Positions 1 through 7,842 of a stretch of DNA of 64,000 bases are shown piece after piece. The translations under genes were made by a program, and so were the position numbers. The stretch covers positions 6,696,001 through 6,760,000 of the forward strand of contig NZ_CP109055.1 in the NCBI RefSeq assembly GCF_035975855.1, written 5' to 3'. How positions within the stretch are numbered: the first letter of the stretch is position 1; each line of letters opens with the position of its first letter. The notes below the pieces were generated by a model, which saw only the letters and a list, made by a program, of their open reading frames with translations, did not search any database and was not told where the DNA came from. This DNA is from Streptomyces sp. NBC_01304 (lineage in GTDB: Bacteria; Actinomycetota; Actinomycetes; Streptomycetales; Streptomycetaceae).

Positions 1-411
1 CTTGACCCAGCCCTTGTCGACGAACTGGTGCAGGACGCCGACCTGCGGGAGGAACGCCACATTGGGCGGCTGGCCGCCCTGGATCTTCGTGCCCAGGAAG
101 GTGGAGGTGTTGTTGCCGGTCGGTACGTAGCTGACCTCGGCGCCGGTGCGCTTCTCGAACTCGTCGAGGACCGCCTGGAAGTTCTCCTGCTCGGGCCCGG
201 TCCAGACGGCCGCCACCTCGAGCTTCTGGCCGTCCAGCTTGGGCAGTTGGACGCTTGCCCCGCTGGACTTGCTGGGCTTTTCGCCGCCCCCGTCGCCCTT
301 CTTGTCGTCGCTGCATCCGGCGAGCGCGAGGGCGCCTGCCACTGCGATGGCTATGGCGGCCTTGGCGCTGCTTACGCTGCCTGCCCTGCCCGTGCGAAGA
401 GTTGTGCGCAT
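1..411 (-). CDS. ABC transporter sugar-type substrate-binding lipoprotein (partial)
   Basis: The 5' part of a minus-strand gene that runs off the left edge of the window. The ATG at 411 (or the GTG just before it) opens a lipoprotein signal peptide with an Ala-rich core and lipobox LAGC, followed by a charged Lys/Gly/Ser linker. The mature part has the look of an extracellular solute-binding protein of the carbohydrate family: EVAAVWTGPEQENFQAVL, then EFEKRTGAEVSYV and a Gly/Asn-rich ligand loop. The protein would be anchored outside the membrane and deliver a solute, probably a sugar, to a permease encoded further left. The ligand cannot be read. Upstream DNA (about 450-490) carries two near-copies of GGAGCTTGTCCCGTGCGG, possibly part of the promoter region. 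Confidence 0.8.
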   Translation of the reverse strand, partial: MRTTLRTGRAGSVSSAKAAIAIAVAGALALAGCSDDKKGDGGGEKPSKSSGASVQLPKLDGQKLEVAAVWTGPEQENFQAVLDEFEKRTGAEVSYVPTGNNTSTFLGTKIQGGQPPNVAFLPQVGVLHQFVDKGWVK

Positions 412-613
412 CACTGCCCCGTCTCTTCTTCCTGTGCGCGGTCCCCTGCGGGGAGCTTGTCCCGTGCGGAGAGCTTGTCCCGTGCGGTCAGGTGTACGCC
501 CGGTGCCTTGAGCCCGGCAATAGCGTCTGCGGCGTCAAGTAGGCGATCGTGATGGGAGCGTGACTTGCCGTCAGGGCTGGGCGGGATTTCCGGCCGAGGT
601 CGCGGGGGCTTCG

Positions 614-851
614 CTCCCGGGCCCCCTTCCTTTGCCCCTCCCCGCCCCTTCCCGTAATCCTGCGGAGCTTTCCGCCCTCCGGGCGGTGTCCTCAAGCGCC
701 GGACGGGCTGATTCATCGAGCTCGGCCTCGATGAATCAGCCCGTCCGGCATGTCTCTTCAGCCCGTCAGGCGTGTCTCTTCAGCCCGTCCGGCGTTTGAG
801 GACAGTCTTTTGAAGCCGGCGGCAGCCTTACGGGAAGGGGCGGGGAGGGGA
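614..851. repeat. Composite Streptomyces-type palindromic intergenic repeat (copy 1)
   Basis: The 456-bp gap between the first two genes (412-867) contains no credible gene. It holds outer arms CCCCTCCCCGCCCCTTCCCG (about 629-655) and their inverse (about 832-851). Inside is a hairpin made of arm 688-720 and arm 727-747, based on CTCAAGCGCCGGACGGGCTGA. The right side is expanded by two extra near-copies of CAGCCCGTC that end at 803. A cleaner copy of the same composite lies at 35105-35262. The position is downstream of the minus-strand FtsK-like gene, so it may double as its terminator. Confidence 0.7.
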
Positions 852-867
852 AGAAAAAAGGGGGGCG

Positions 868-3800
868 TCACAACAGCGACGGAACCTCCTGAGCCGCAAC
901 GGACCGAGCGGCCCGCTCCAGCGCACTGGCCAGCAGGGCCAAGTCGGTGGGCCCATTGCCCAGTTCACGCACGGGCCGCCGCGTGGGCGGATCCCCCATC
1001 CGCTCCCACTCCAGCGGCACCGCGGTAGGCCGCAAAGTCGACGTACGGGGAATGCGCCCCGTGACCCGCCCGGCCTGGAAGGGCGTCGCACGACCGTCCG
1101 CCGTGTGCAACTGCCCGCGCCCCGGGGCAGGATCCTCCGGGTTCGACGCCGGTGCGGCCAGCACGACGCGCAGGGTCGCCGACCGGGCCAGCTCCGTCTC
1201 GGCGGTCCGGTCCGGACGCCCCGTGGTCGCCACGAGGTGGACGCCGAGCCGCTCGCCGTCACGGGCGATGGCCTCCAGGGCGCGCACCACGGACCCGGCC
1301 GAGGGCCGCCCGGGTGCGCCGAGCGCGGGCGCCACCAGCGCGTCGATGTCGTCGACCAGGACGACAAGGCGGGGGAGCGGCGGGCCCGGCTCGGGGGCCG
1401 AACTCGCCTGTGTCGTACGCAACTTGAGGGTCGAGCTGGGCGGCGCGTCCAGATCCGCCGCGCCCCGCTGCTCCGGGCGCCCCGGCGCACCGGCGCCCGA
1501 GCGCTGCGCCACCATCCGCCCCGACACCTCCCGCTGGGTGTGCCACGCCGTGAAGTCGAGGCGGCCCAGGAGCTCGGCGCGACGCTTCAGCTCGGCGGTC
1601 AGGGCCTGCGCGAACTCCCGCATGCGCACCGGGTCGTTGGCCGTGAGGTGGGTGGTGACGTGGGGCAGCTCCGTGCCCGCGCGCAGGCCTTCGCCGCGCT
1701 CGCCGCCCGCCCCGTCGATCAGGATCATGCCGAGGCGGTCCGGCCGCTCGGCGGAGGCCAGGGACGCGGCGGCCGAGCGGAGCAGCTCGGTGCGGCCGCT
1801 GCCTGCCGGGCCCTCGATCAGCAGATGGGGGCCTGCGGCCACCAGGTCGGCGCAGACCGGCCCGCGCGGGCCCGCCCCGAGCACCGCCCAGGCGCGCCCG
1901 CCGAGCGCTTCCTTGTCGTCGGCGGCCGCCGCCCAGCGTGCGAGCAGGGAGGCGGGGGTGGCCCTGGCAAGCCCCAACTCGTCCAGGAGCCGGGCCGCTT
2001 GGGGCAACGGCGCCGCCACGCGTGCGTGCCGCTCGCCCGGCGTCAGGGAGTCCGCCGTGCGCAGCGGGGCGAGCGCCCGCGCGAACCGCTCGGCCCAGGC
2101 GGCCGACACGGCGTCCACCGAGGCGACCTGGCCGTGGCCGACGGGGCGGCCCTGCGAGATGCGCAGGAGGCGCAGGGCCGTCGCCACGTCGCCGCTCAGC
2201 AGGGTGACCGCCCCGCAGGCACGGAAGGCGGGGGATGCGGCGCAGGCCGTCTCGTACGTCGTCGCGACCGGGGAGGCGGGGGACGCCGCCGGGGTCTCGG
2301 CCAGGCAGATCACATGGATTCCGGCGGCCGGGCCCTCGGCCGCGAGCCGGGTGGTCGCCTCGCGCAGACCCGCGTGGCCGGGGTCGCCGTCGACGACGAG
2401 GACGGTGAAGGGGCCGCGGGCGGGCGGAGTTTCGACGTCCTCCAGGTGGTCGTCCAGGCGACGCAGCAGCTCACCCGTGCGGGCGGCCGCCTGCTCACGG
2501 TCGTACGCGAGGAGCAGCCGGCAGTCCTGGCCGTGCGCCGGACGCACATGCGGCAGCCAGCCGAGCCAGCCCCACTGGGCGGTCCGCTCCTCCACCGGCC
2601 GGACCCGGTCGGTGCTGATCAGCACGAGCTCCAGGTCCGAGGGCGAGTGCAGCGCCGCGAGCTGGGCGAGGACCGCGCGGGCCAGGCCCGCGAGGCGGTC
2701 CCGGGGCCCGGCGAGCCCCAGCGCGCCCGCCTCCCGCAGGCCGACCGTCACGGGCACGGCCGGCAGCAGCCCCGCCCCGTCAGGCGTGGCCCGGTCCGCG
2801 GTGCCGAGCCGCACTGCGAGGGCCTCGGGGTGCGCGGGCCCGCGCTCCCAGAGCCGGGGGCCCGGGCCGAGCGCGGTGAGCAGCAGCGCGGACGGGTCGG
2901 GCCAGACCTCCGGCGCCGCCGGGGGCTCAGTGACGGTCACGCGCGCGGTGACGGCCGGTGCGAGGGGCAGCTCCTGCTCGCCCCGCCCACCGGTCAACCG
3001 CCTGGCCCAGGCGCCGATCCCGCCGCGCCTGCGGATCTGCCGGGGCACGGTGGTGCCCCGCGCGGGGGTGCCGGTGCGGCCGCGCTCGGGGGTGCGGCCG
3101 TCGTCCTCCGCACCCTCGTACGGTCCGGCGGACGGGGTTCCCTCGTAAGAGGGCCCTGCTGAGGCGTAAGAAGCTCCCGCAGAAGGCTCTGTATAAGAAG
3201 GCTCCGTATAAGAAGGGTCCGTATAAGAGGAGGCCGTTCCCTCCTGGGCGGCCGCGCGCGGGTCCGACTCGGCGACGGGCCCCGCGTGCGGGGCGACGCC
3301 GGGCCCCGCGTCGCCGAGGCCGCTCACCGTCGCGCCCGCCGGGGCGCCGGGGGCGGTCGCGGACAGGCCGACGGCGGCGATCGCCGGGACGCCCACCCGG
3401 ATGTGTCCTTCGCCGTCCGCCTGTGTGTCCAGCGCGGTCTCCGCGCGCGGGGGCGCGAGCCGCAGCGCCGATTCGCCGATGCGCAACAGTGCGCCGGGGG
3501 CCAGCCGCACGGGGCGGTCGGCGACCGGCTCGCCGTCGACCGCCGTGCCGTTCGTGGAGTTCAGGTCCGTCACCGTGACCCGGCCGTCCGGGGCCACCGT
3601 GACCGCGCAGTGCAGCCGGGACACATCGGGGTCGTCGAGCGGGACGTCCGCGTCGGCGGAGCGGCCGATGCTGACCTGCCCGCCGTGCAGCAGATGGACG
3701 CCGCCCGCATCGGGCCCGGCGATCACATGGAGGCGCGCGGCGGCACCTTCGGCGGACGGGGCGGGCTCGGCCGGACCGCCCAGGGCGAGCACGGATCCGT

Positions 3801-4062
3801 CCAGCAGGGGCGGTTCGCCCAGCGTGCGTTCCTTCGCGTCGAGGCGCTCGGAGCCCGCGTACACCACCACGGGACCCTCGGGTCCGCCGACGGCGGTGGC
3901 CAGGCCGGAGACCACCGACGCGAGAGCGGTGCCGGTGGGCGCGGTGACGAGCACGTCGCAGGACGACCGGGAGGGGGGCAGGGGCGGCTCGCCCTGCGCG
4001 GACTGTGCGGTCTGCGGGGTCCGGCCGCTGAGCGGCCCGAGGACGGTCAGCCGGATCTGCAT
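868..4062 (-). CDS. FHA domain-containing FtsK/SpoIIIE (EccC-like) ATPase
   Basis: About 1064 aa from the ATG at 4062 (MQIRLTVLGP); a longer reading frame upstream enters the inserted element at 4086-4305 and is not preferred. Order: an N-terminal beta-rich region (about 1-100); an FHA domain (about 125-200) with SIGRSADADV, SRLHC and NSTNGT, the phospho-threonine-binding signature; a Ser/Tyr/Pro-rich linker with SYTEP repeats; then FtsK-type modules. The clearest ATPase module has Walker A GPAGSGRTE and a Walker B-like LPRLVVLVDDIDAL. EccC/FtsK ATPases drive type VII secretion or DNA movement; the FHA domain suggests control by a Thr kinase. No EsxA/EsxB gene is visible here, so the substrate is unknown. 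It is divergent from two Ser/Thr kinase genes. Confidence 0.85.
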   Translation of the reverse strand: MQIRLTVLGPLSGRTPQTAQSAQGEPPLPPSRSSCDVLVTAPTGTALASVVSGLATAVGGPEGPVVVYAGSERLDAKERTLGEPPLLDGSVLALGGPAEPAPSAEGAAARLHVIAGPDAGGVHLLHGGQVSIGRSADADVPLDDPDVSRLHCAVTVAPDGRVTVTDLNSTNGTAVDGEPVADRPVRLAPGALLRIGESALRLAPPRAETALDTQADGEGHIRVGVPAIAAVGLSATAPGAPAGATVSGLGDAGPGVAPHAGPVAESDPRAAAQEGTASSYTDPSYTEPSYTEPSAGASYASAGPSYEGTPSAGPYEGAEDDGRTPERGRTGTPARGTTVPRQIRRRGGIGAWARRLTGGRGEQELPLAPAVTARVTVTEPPAAPEVWPDPSALLLTALGPGPRLWERGPAHPEALAVRLGTADRATPDGAGLLPAVPVTVGLREAGALGLAGPRDRLAGLARAVLAQLAALHSPSDLELVLISTDRVRPVEERTAQWGWLGWLPHVRPAHGQDCRLLLAYDREQAAARTGELLRRLDDHLEDVETPPARGPFTVLVVDGDPGHAGLREATTRLAAEGPAAGIHVICLAETPAASPASPVATTYETACAASPAFRACGAVTLLSGDVATALRLLRISQGRPVGHGQVASVDAVSAAWAERFARALAPLRTADSLTPGERHARVAAPLPQAARLLDELGLARATPASLLARWAAAADDKEALGGRAWAVLGAGPRGPVCADLVAAGPHLLIEGPAGSGRTELLRSAAASLASAERPDRLGMILIDGAGGERGEGLRAGTELPHVTTHLTANDPVRMREFAQALTAELKRRAELLGRLDFTAWHTQREVSGRMVAQRSGAGAPGRPEQRGAADLDAPPSSTLKLRTTQASSAPEPGPPLPRLVVLVDDIDALVAPALGAPGRPSAGSVVRALEAIARDGERLGVHLVATTGRPDRTAETELARSATLRVVLAAPASNPEDPAPGRGQLHTADGRATPFQAGRVTGRIPRTSTLRPTAVPLEWERMGDPPTRRPVRELGNGPTDLALLASALERAARSVAAQEVPSLL

Positions 4063-4085
4063 CGCCGTCAGCGGTCCCTTCTGCG

Positions 4086-4305
4086 CTAGGGCCTGTTCTG
4101 AGTTGCCCGTCTGCGCCCCGACGCCCGGCACGCACCCTCACCGCACGGCGCCACAGGACAGGTGGCTCCTTCCCCAAGCTCTCGACTTCGCTCGAGCAGG
4201 GGAGACCCCATTCATGACCTGCGACGCCGCACGCCGAGGGCACGCACCGACCGCCGCTGCGTCCGCGCTTCGCGCGGACGACGGGCAACTCAGAACAGGC
4301 CCTAG
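4086..4305. mobile_element. MITE-like element with 25-bp perfect terminal inverted repeats
   Basis: Bases 4086-4110 and 4281-4305 are perfect reverse complements (CTAGGGCCTGTTCTGAGTTG and five more bases). They bound a 220-bp segment with no transposase. Both ends carry CTAG, which would fit the 4-bp target duplication of IS5-type elements; that assignment is inference. The interior contains the palindromic repeat at 4168-4210 and a CGCGCTTCGCGCG hairpin near the right end. The element sits between the divergent FHA-FtsK and kinase genes and overlaps the upstream in-frame extension of the FtsK gene, which is why I start that gene at 4062. Confidence 0.65.
4168..4210 (-). repeat. Palindromic intergenic repeat (copy A)
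   Basis: A 43-bp sequence of the form CCTTCCCCAAGCTCTCGACT ... GGGGAGACCCCA. It can fold through CCCC/GGGG and GCTC/GAG arms. Its reverse complement, with one base changed, recurs at 23125-23167 inside a coding region. This copy is embedded in the MITE-like element. Confidence 0.75.
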
Positions 4306-4715
4306 TGCCCGGCAGGGAGATGGCCCATGTGACTCCCCCCACCGCACACGGCATGGCTCCGTGCTGCTGTGCATCCTCGCACCTGCCACTGACAACACGC
4401 CCGGGGGCCACCCGTAAGTGATCTTGATTGGCTGGGTCTGACTGTTTTTTGACGCCTTGAGCCTGTCGCTGAGCCCGCCGCCACGGCGCGGACGACCCGG
4501 TGTGACCTCCTGCGACCCCGACGGTGGCAACCAACGGCCACGGAGGAACGTCTTCCCACCGAACACTGATCCGACTGATCCGATACATCCGGGGAAGGCC
4601 CTCAGACACCCGCACTACAGTGGGTCGGAACACCTGGACGCGGTACAGAGGGCCCCCTGGGACCAAGCAGACCAGGAAACACCAGGCAGACCAGCAGATC
4701 GACAGGGAGCGCGAC

Positions 4716-6362
4716 GTGCGGCCGGTAGGCAGCAAGTATCTGCTCGAGGAGCCGCTCGGACGCGGCGCCACGGGCACCGTCTGGCGAGCCCGCCAGCGCG
4801 AGACCGCGGGCGCCGAGGCCGCCGTGGCCGGGCAGCCCGGCGAGACCGTCGCCATCAAGGTCCTCAAGGAGGAGCTGGCGAACGACCCGGACGTCGTGAT
4901 GCGCTTCCTGCGCGAACGCTCGGTCCTGCTGCGCCTGACCCACCAGAACATCGTGCGCACCCGCGACCTGGTCGTCGAGGGCGACCTCCTGGCGCTCGTC
5001 ATGGACCTGGTCGACGGCCCGGACCTGCACCACTACATCCGGGACAACGGGCCGATGACGCCCGTCGCCGCCTCCCTGATGACCGCCCAGATCGCCGACG
5101 CCCTCGCCGCGAGCCACGCGGACGGCGTCGTACACCGCGACCTGAAGCCCGCGAACGTCCTCCTGAAGGACGAGGGCGGTCAGCTCCACCCGCTGCTCAC
5201 CGACTTCGGCATCGCGCGCCTCGCCGACTCCCCGGGCCTGACCCGGACCCATGAATTCGTCGGTACGCCCGCGTACGTCGCACCCGAGTCCGCCGAGGGC
5301 CGGCCGCAGACCTCCGCCGTCGACATCTACGGCGCGGGCATCCTGCTGTACGAACTGGTCACCGGGCGCCCGCCGTTCGCGGGCGGCACCGCCCTCGAGG
5401 TGCTGCACCGGCACCTCAGCGAGGAGCCGCAGCGCCCGTCCACCGTGCCCCAGCCGCTGTGGACGGTCATCGAGCGCTGCCTGCGCAAGAACCCGGACGA
5501 ACGCCCCAGCGCGGAGAACCTCGCGCGCGGGCTGCGCACCGTCGCCGACGGCGTCGGGGTGCACGCGAACTCCGCCCAGATCGCCGCGGCCGAGGGCGTC
5601 GGCGCCCTGCTCGCCCCCGACCCGGCCCCGGCCACCGTCCCGGGCACCCCGGGCGCGGCCGACCCCACCCAGGTACTGCCGAGCAACGCTGGCTCGTACG
5701 ACCCGGGCGCCGCGACGAACGTCATGCCGCACACCGGTCACGCCGATCCCACCGCGGTCATGCCGCCCGTCCCGCCGAACCAGCCGGGCCAGGGCCCCCA
5801 GGACGAGCACCCGTGGCAGAACCAGATGCGCGCGGCTCGCGACCGCAACGAGCAGACCCAGGTCCAGTACCTGGACCCCAACCAGGACCCGCTGCGCCGC
5901 CGCCCCCAGCGTCAGGTCAACCGCCCGCAGCAGGCCCCGCGCCAGCCGCAGCAGCAGGGCGGCTACGGCTATCCCCAGCAGCAGGCGGGCTACGGCTACC
6001 CCCAGCAGCAGCAACCCCAGCAGCACCAGCCGCAGCGCTACGCCCCGGCCCCGCAGCCCCAGCAGCAGCCACAGCACTACGCGCCCCCGCAGGCCCCGCC
6101 GCCCCAGCAGCCTAGGCCGCCGCGCGAGCCGCGGCGCAGCAACCCGAACCGGATGCGGATCCCGGGCCTCGGCTGCCTCAAGGGCTGCCTGTTCACGGTC
6201 GTCATCCTGATCGTGGCCAGCTGGCTGATCTGGGAGCTGAGCCCGCTGCAGGACTGGATCGGGCAGGGCAAGGGCTACTGGGAGCAGATCTCGGACTGGG
6301 TCGGCACGGTGTCCGGCTGGGTCGGGGACCTCGGCGGAGACTCGGGCGGCGGCTCGCAGTAG
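4716..6362 (+). CDS. pkaA: Membrane-anchored Ser/Thr protein kinase (PkaA-type)
   Basis: 548 aa from the GTG at 4716, chosen because GGGAG lies 8-12 bases upstream and the protein then begins directly with the kinase domain (KYLLEEPLGRGATGTVW). All catalytic motifs are present: the Gly-rich loop, VAIKVL, HRDLKPANVLL, DFGIARL and a P+1 segment ending APESAEGRP. After about residue 290 comes a long low-complexity linker rich in Gln, Pro, Gly and Tyr, with repeats such as GYGYPQQQ. A single transmembrane helix follows (about 489-507) with a short outside tail. Size and position match S. coelicolor PkaA next to PkaB. A TACAGT -10-like box lies at 4616-4621. Substrates are unknown; the FHA-FtsK protein encoded divergently is a plausible reader. 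Confidence 0.9.
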   Translation: MRPVGSKYLLEEPLGRGATGTVWRARQRETAGAEAAVAGQPGETVAIKVLKEELANDPDVVMRFLRERSVLLRLTHQNIVRTRDLVVEGDLLALVMDLVDGPDLHHYIRDNGPMTPVAASLMTAQIADALAASHADGVVHRDLKPANVLLKDEGGQLHPLLTDFGIARLADSPGLTRTHEFVGTPAYVAPESAEGRPQTSAVDIYGAGILLYELVTGRPPFAGGTALEVLHRHLSEEPQRPSTVPQPLWTVIERCLRKNPDERPSAENLARGLRTVADGVGVHANSAQIAAAEGVGALLAPDPAPATVPGTPGAADPTQVLPSNAGSYDPGAATNVMPHTGHADPTAVMPPVPPNQPGQGPQDEHPWQNQMRAARDRNEQTQVQYLDPNQDPLRRRPQRQVNRPQQAPRQPQQQGGYGYPQQQAGYGYPQQQQPQQHQPQRYAPAPQPQQQPQHYAPPQAPPPQQPRPPREPRRSNPNRMRIPGLGCLKGCLFTVVILIVASWLIWELSPLQDWIGQGKGYWEQISDWVGTVSGWVGDLGGDSGGGSQ

Positions 6363-6366
6363 TCCA

Positions 6367-6391
6367 CGGGCGGCCGACCGCTGGCCGCCCG
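6367..6391 (+). terminator. GC-rich hairpin after pkaA
   Basis: CGGGCGGCC and GGCCGCCCG form a perfect 9-bp stem around a 7-base loop, four bases after the pkaA stop codon. There is no T-run, which is usual for Streptomyces hairpin terminators. Confidence 0.55.
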
Positions 6392-6409
6392 CACCCAACT
6401 GCGCACGCG

Positions 6410-6439
6410 ACCCTGCAGATTTGTCGACATCTGCAGGGT
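6410..6439 (+). promoter_or_regulatory. 11-bp inverted repeat between pkaA and pkaB
   Basis: ACCCTGCAGAT (6410-6420) and ATCTGCAGGGT (6429-6439) are perfect inverse copies with an 8-base spacer that itself contains GTCGAC. It could be a protein operator or a second hairpin terminator. Confidence 0.5.
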
Positions 6440-6461
6440 GATTTCTCCCGCGGAAGTGAAG

Positions 6462-6495
6462 GTTGGCGACGAAGCCGCGTAGCTTTGTCGCCAAC
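6462..6495 (+). promoter_or_regulatory. 13-bp leader hairpin before pkaB
   Basis: GTTGGCGACGAAG (6462-6474) can pair with CTTTGTCGCCAAC (6483-6495), with one G-T wobble and an 8-base loop. It ends 8 bases before the GTAGGAG ribosome-binding site of the next kinase, so it could act on translation initiation if transcribed, or serve as an operator. Confidence 0.45.
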
Positions 6496-6515
6496 AGCGC
6501 CCCGTAGGAGCAGTC

Positions 6516-7784
6516 TTGGCACGGAAAATCGGCAGCCGGTACACCGCCCACCAGATCCTGGGCCGCGGATCCGCCGGCACAGTGTGGCTCGGTGAGGGAC
6601 CCGAGGGGCCCGTCGCCATCAAGCTGCTGCGCGAGGACCTCGCCTCCGACCAGGACCTCGTCGGGCGCTTCGTGCAGGAGCGCACCGCGCTGCTCAGCCT
6701 CGACCACCCGAACGTGGTGGGCGTCCGCGACCTGGTGGTCGACGGCAACGACCTCGCCCTCGTGATGGACCTCGTCCGCGGCACGGACGTACGCACCCGC
6801 CTGGAGCGCGAGCGCAGGCTCGCCCCCGAGGCCGCGGTCGCCATCGCGGCCGACGTCGCCGACGGACTCGCGGCCGCGCACGCGGCGGGCATCGTCCACC
6901 GCGACGTGAAGCCGGAGAACGTCCTGCTCGACATGCAGGGCCCGCTCGGCCCCGGCGGCTCGCACCCGGCGCTGCTCACCGACTTCGGCGTCGCCAAGCT
7001 CGTCGACTCACCGCGCCGCACGCGCGCGACGAAGGTGATCGGCACCCCCGACTACCTCGCCCCCGAGATCATCGAGGGACTGCCGCCCCGCGCGGCCGTC
7101 GACATCTACGCGCTCGCCACCGTCCTGTACGAACTCCTCGCCGGCTTCACGCCGTTCGGCGGCGGCCACCCCGGCGCCGTCCTGCGCCGCCACGTCACCG
7201 AGACCGTCGTGCCGCTGCCGGGCATCCCCGACGAGCTGTGGCAGCTGATCGTCCAGTGCCTGGCCAAGGCCCCGGCCTCCCGGCTGCGCGCCTCCGAGAT
7301 GGCCGCCCGGCTGCGCGAGCAGCTCCCGCTGCTCGCCGGGATGCCGCCACTGGACGTGGACGAGCCGTACGACCCGGACGCGGCGCCCGCCGGCGACACC
7401 TACGAGGACGAGCACAGCGACGCCTACGACCAGCCGAACCCCGGCGCCCCCCGCCGGGGCGCCGTCCCGCTGGTGCCCGGCGGCGCCACCGACTCCAACC
7501 GCGACACCCATACGTCGATGCGGGTGCCCGGACCGGACGAGCTGGCCGGCGGTGCGCGCGGCACGGCCCGTGCGCCCCGGGCGGCGGGCGCGCCCCGGCC
7601 CGGCTCGGCCCGGCACAAGGCGGCCGCGGACGCCCGTAGACGGCGGCTCACGCTGGGGGCGGCGGCCGTCGCCCTGGTCGCGGCGGTCGGCGTCGGCAGC
7701 TGGCTGGCGACGAGCGGGGACGACGCGGACGCGACCCCTCAGGACAACAACGGAGGCAACCCGACGGCCCCGGTCAGCCCCTGA
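6516..7784 (+). CDS. pkaB: Membrane-anchored Ser/Thr protein kinase (PkaB-type)
   Basis: 422 aa from a TTG start at 6516, fixed by GTAGGAG six bases upstream and by the kinase domain starting at once (IGSRYTAHQILGRGSAGTVW). Catalytic motifs are intact: VAIKLL, HRDVKPENVLL, DFGVAKL and APEIIEG. The domain ends near residue 275. A Pro/Asp-rich cytoplasmic linker follows, then one transmembrane helix (about 377-395) and a short acidic, Asn/Gly-rich extracellular tail, with no PASTA or other sensor domain. It lies 153 bp downstream of pkaA, with hairpins in between, so it may be expressed separately. The order and lengths match the S. coelicolor pkaA-pkaB pair. Targets are unknown. Confidence 0.9.
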   Translation: MARKIGSRYTAHQILGRGSAGTVWLGEGPEGPVAIKLLREDLASDQDLVGRFVQERTALLSLDHPNVVGVRDLVVDGNDLALVMDLVRGTDVRTRLERERRLAPEAAVAIAADVADGLAAAHAAGIVHRDVKPENVLLDMQGPLGPGGSHPALLTDFGVAKLVDSPRRTRATKVIGTPDYLAPEIIEGLPPRAAVDIYALATVLYELLAGFTPFGGGHPGAVLRRHVTETVVPLPGIPDELWQLIVQCLAKAPASRLRASEMAARLREQLPLLAGMPPLDVDEPYDPDAAPAGDTYEDEHSDAYDQPNPGAPRRGAVPLVPGGATDSNRDTHTSMRVPGPDELAGGARGTARAPRAAGAPRPGSARHKAAADARRRRLTLGAAAVALVAAVGVGSWLATSGDDADATPQDNNGGNPTAPVSP

Positions 7785-7830
7785 TCCGAGCGGTTACCGC
7801 AGCCGGGGAATCGGTACTTCCCCGAGCCGT

Positions 7831-7836
7831 TAGGCT
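7831..7836 (+). promoter_or_regulatory. -10 box placed for leaderless prfB transcript
   Basis: TAGGCT ends 7 bases before the prfB GTG, so the transcript would begin at the start codon. No ribosome-binding site is seen, which fits leaderless translation. Confidence 0.5.
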
Positions 7837-7842
7837 GGTGTC

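Noticed and set aside
947..3162. Long plus-strand open frames opposite the FHA-FtsK gene
   Set aside because: Arg/Ser/Pro-rich antisense shadows typical of high-GC DNA; the minus strand carries FHA and Walker motifs.
4063..4131. Longer start of the FHA-FtsK protein
   Set aside because: The extra residues are encoded in part by the terminal repeat of the MITE-like element.
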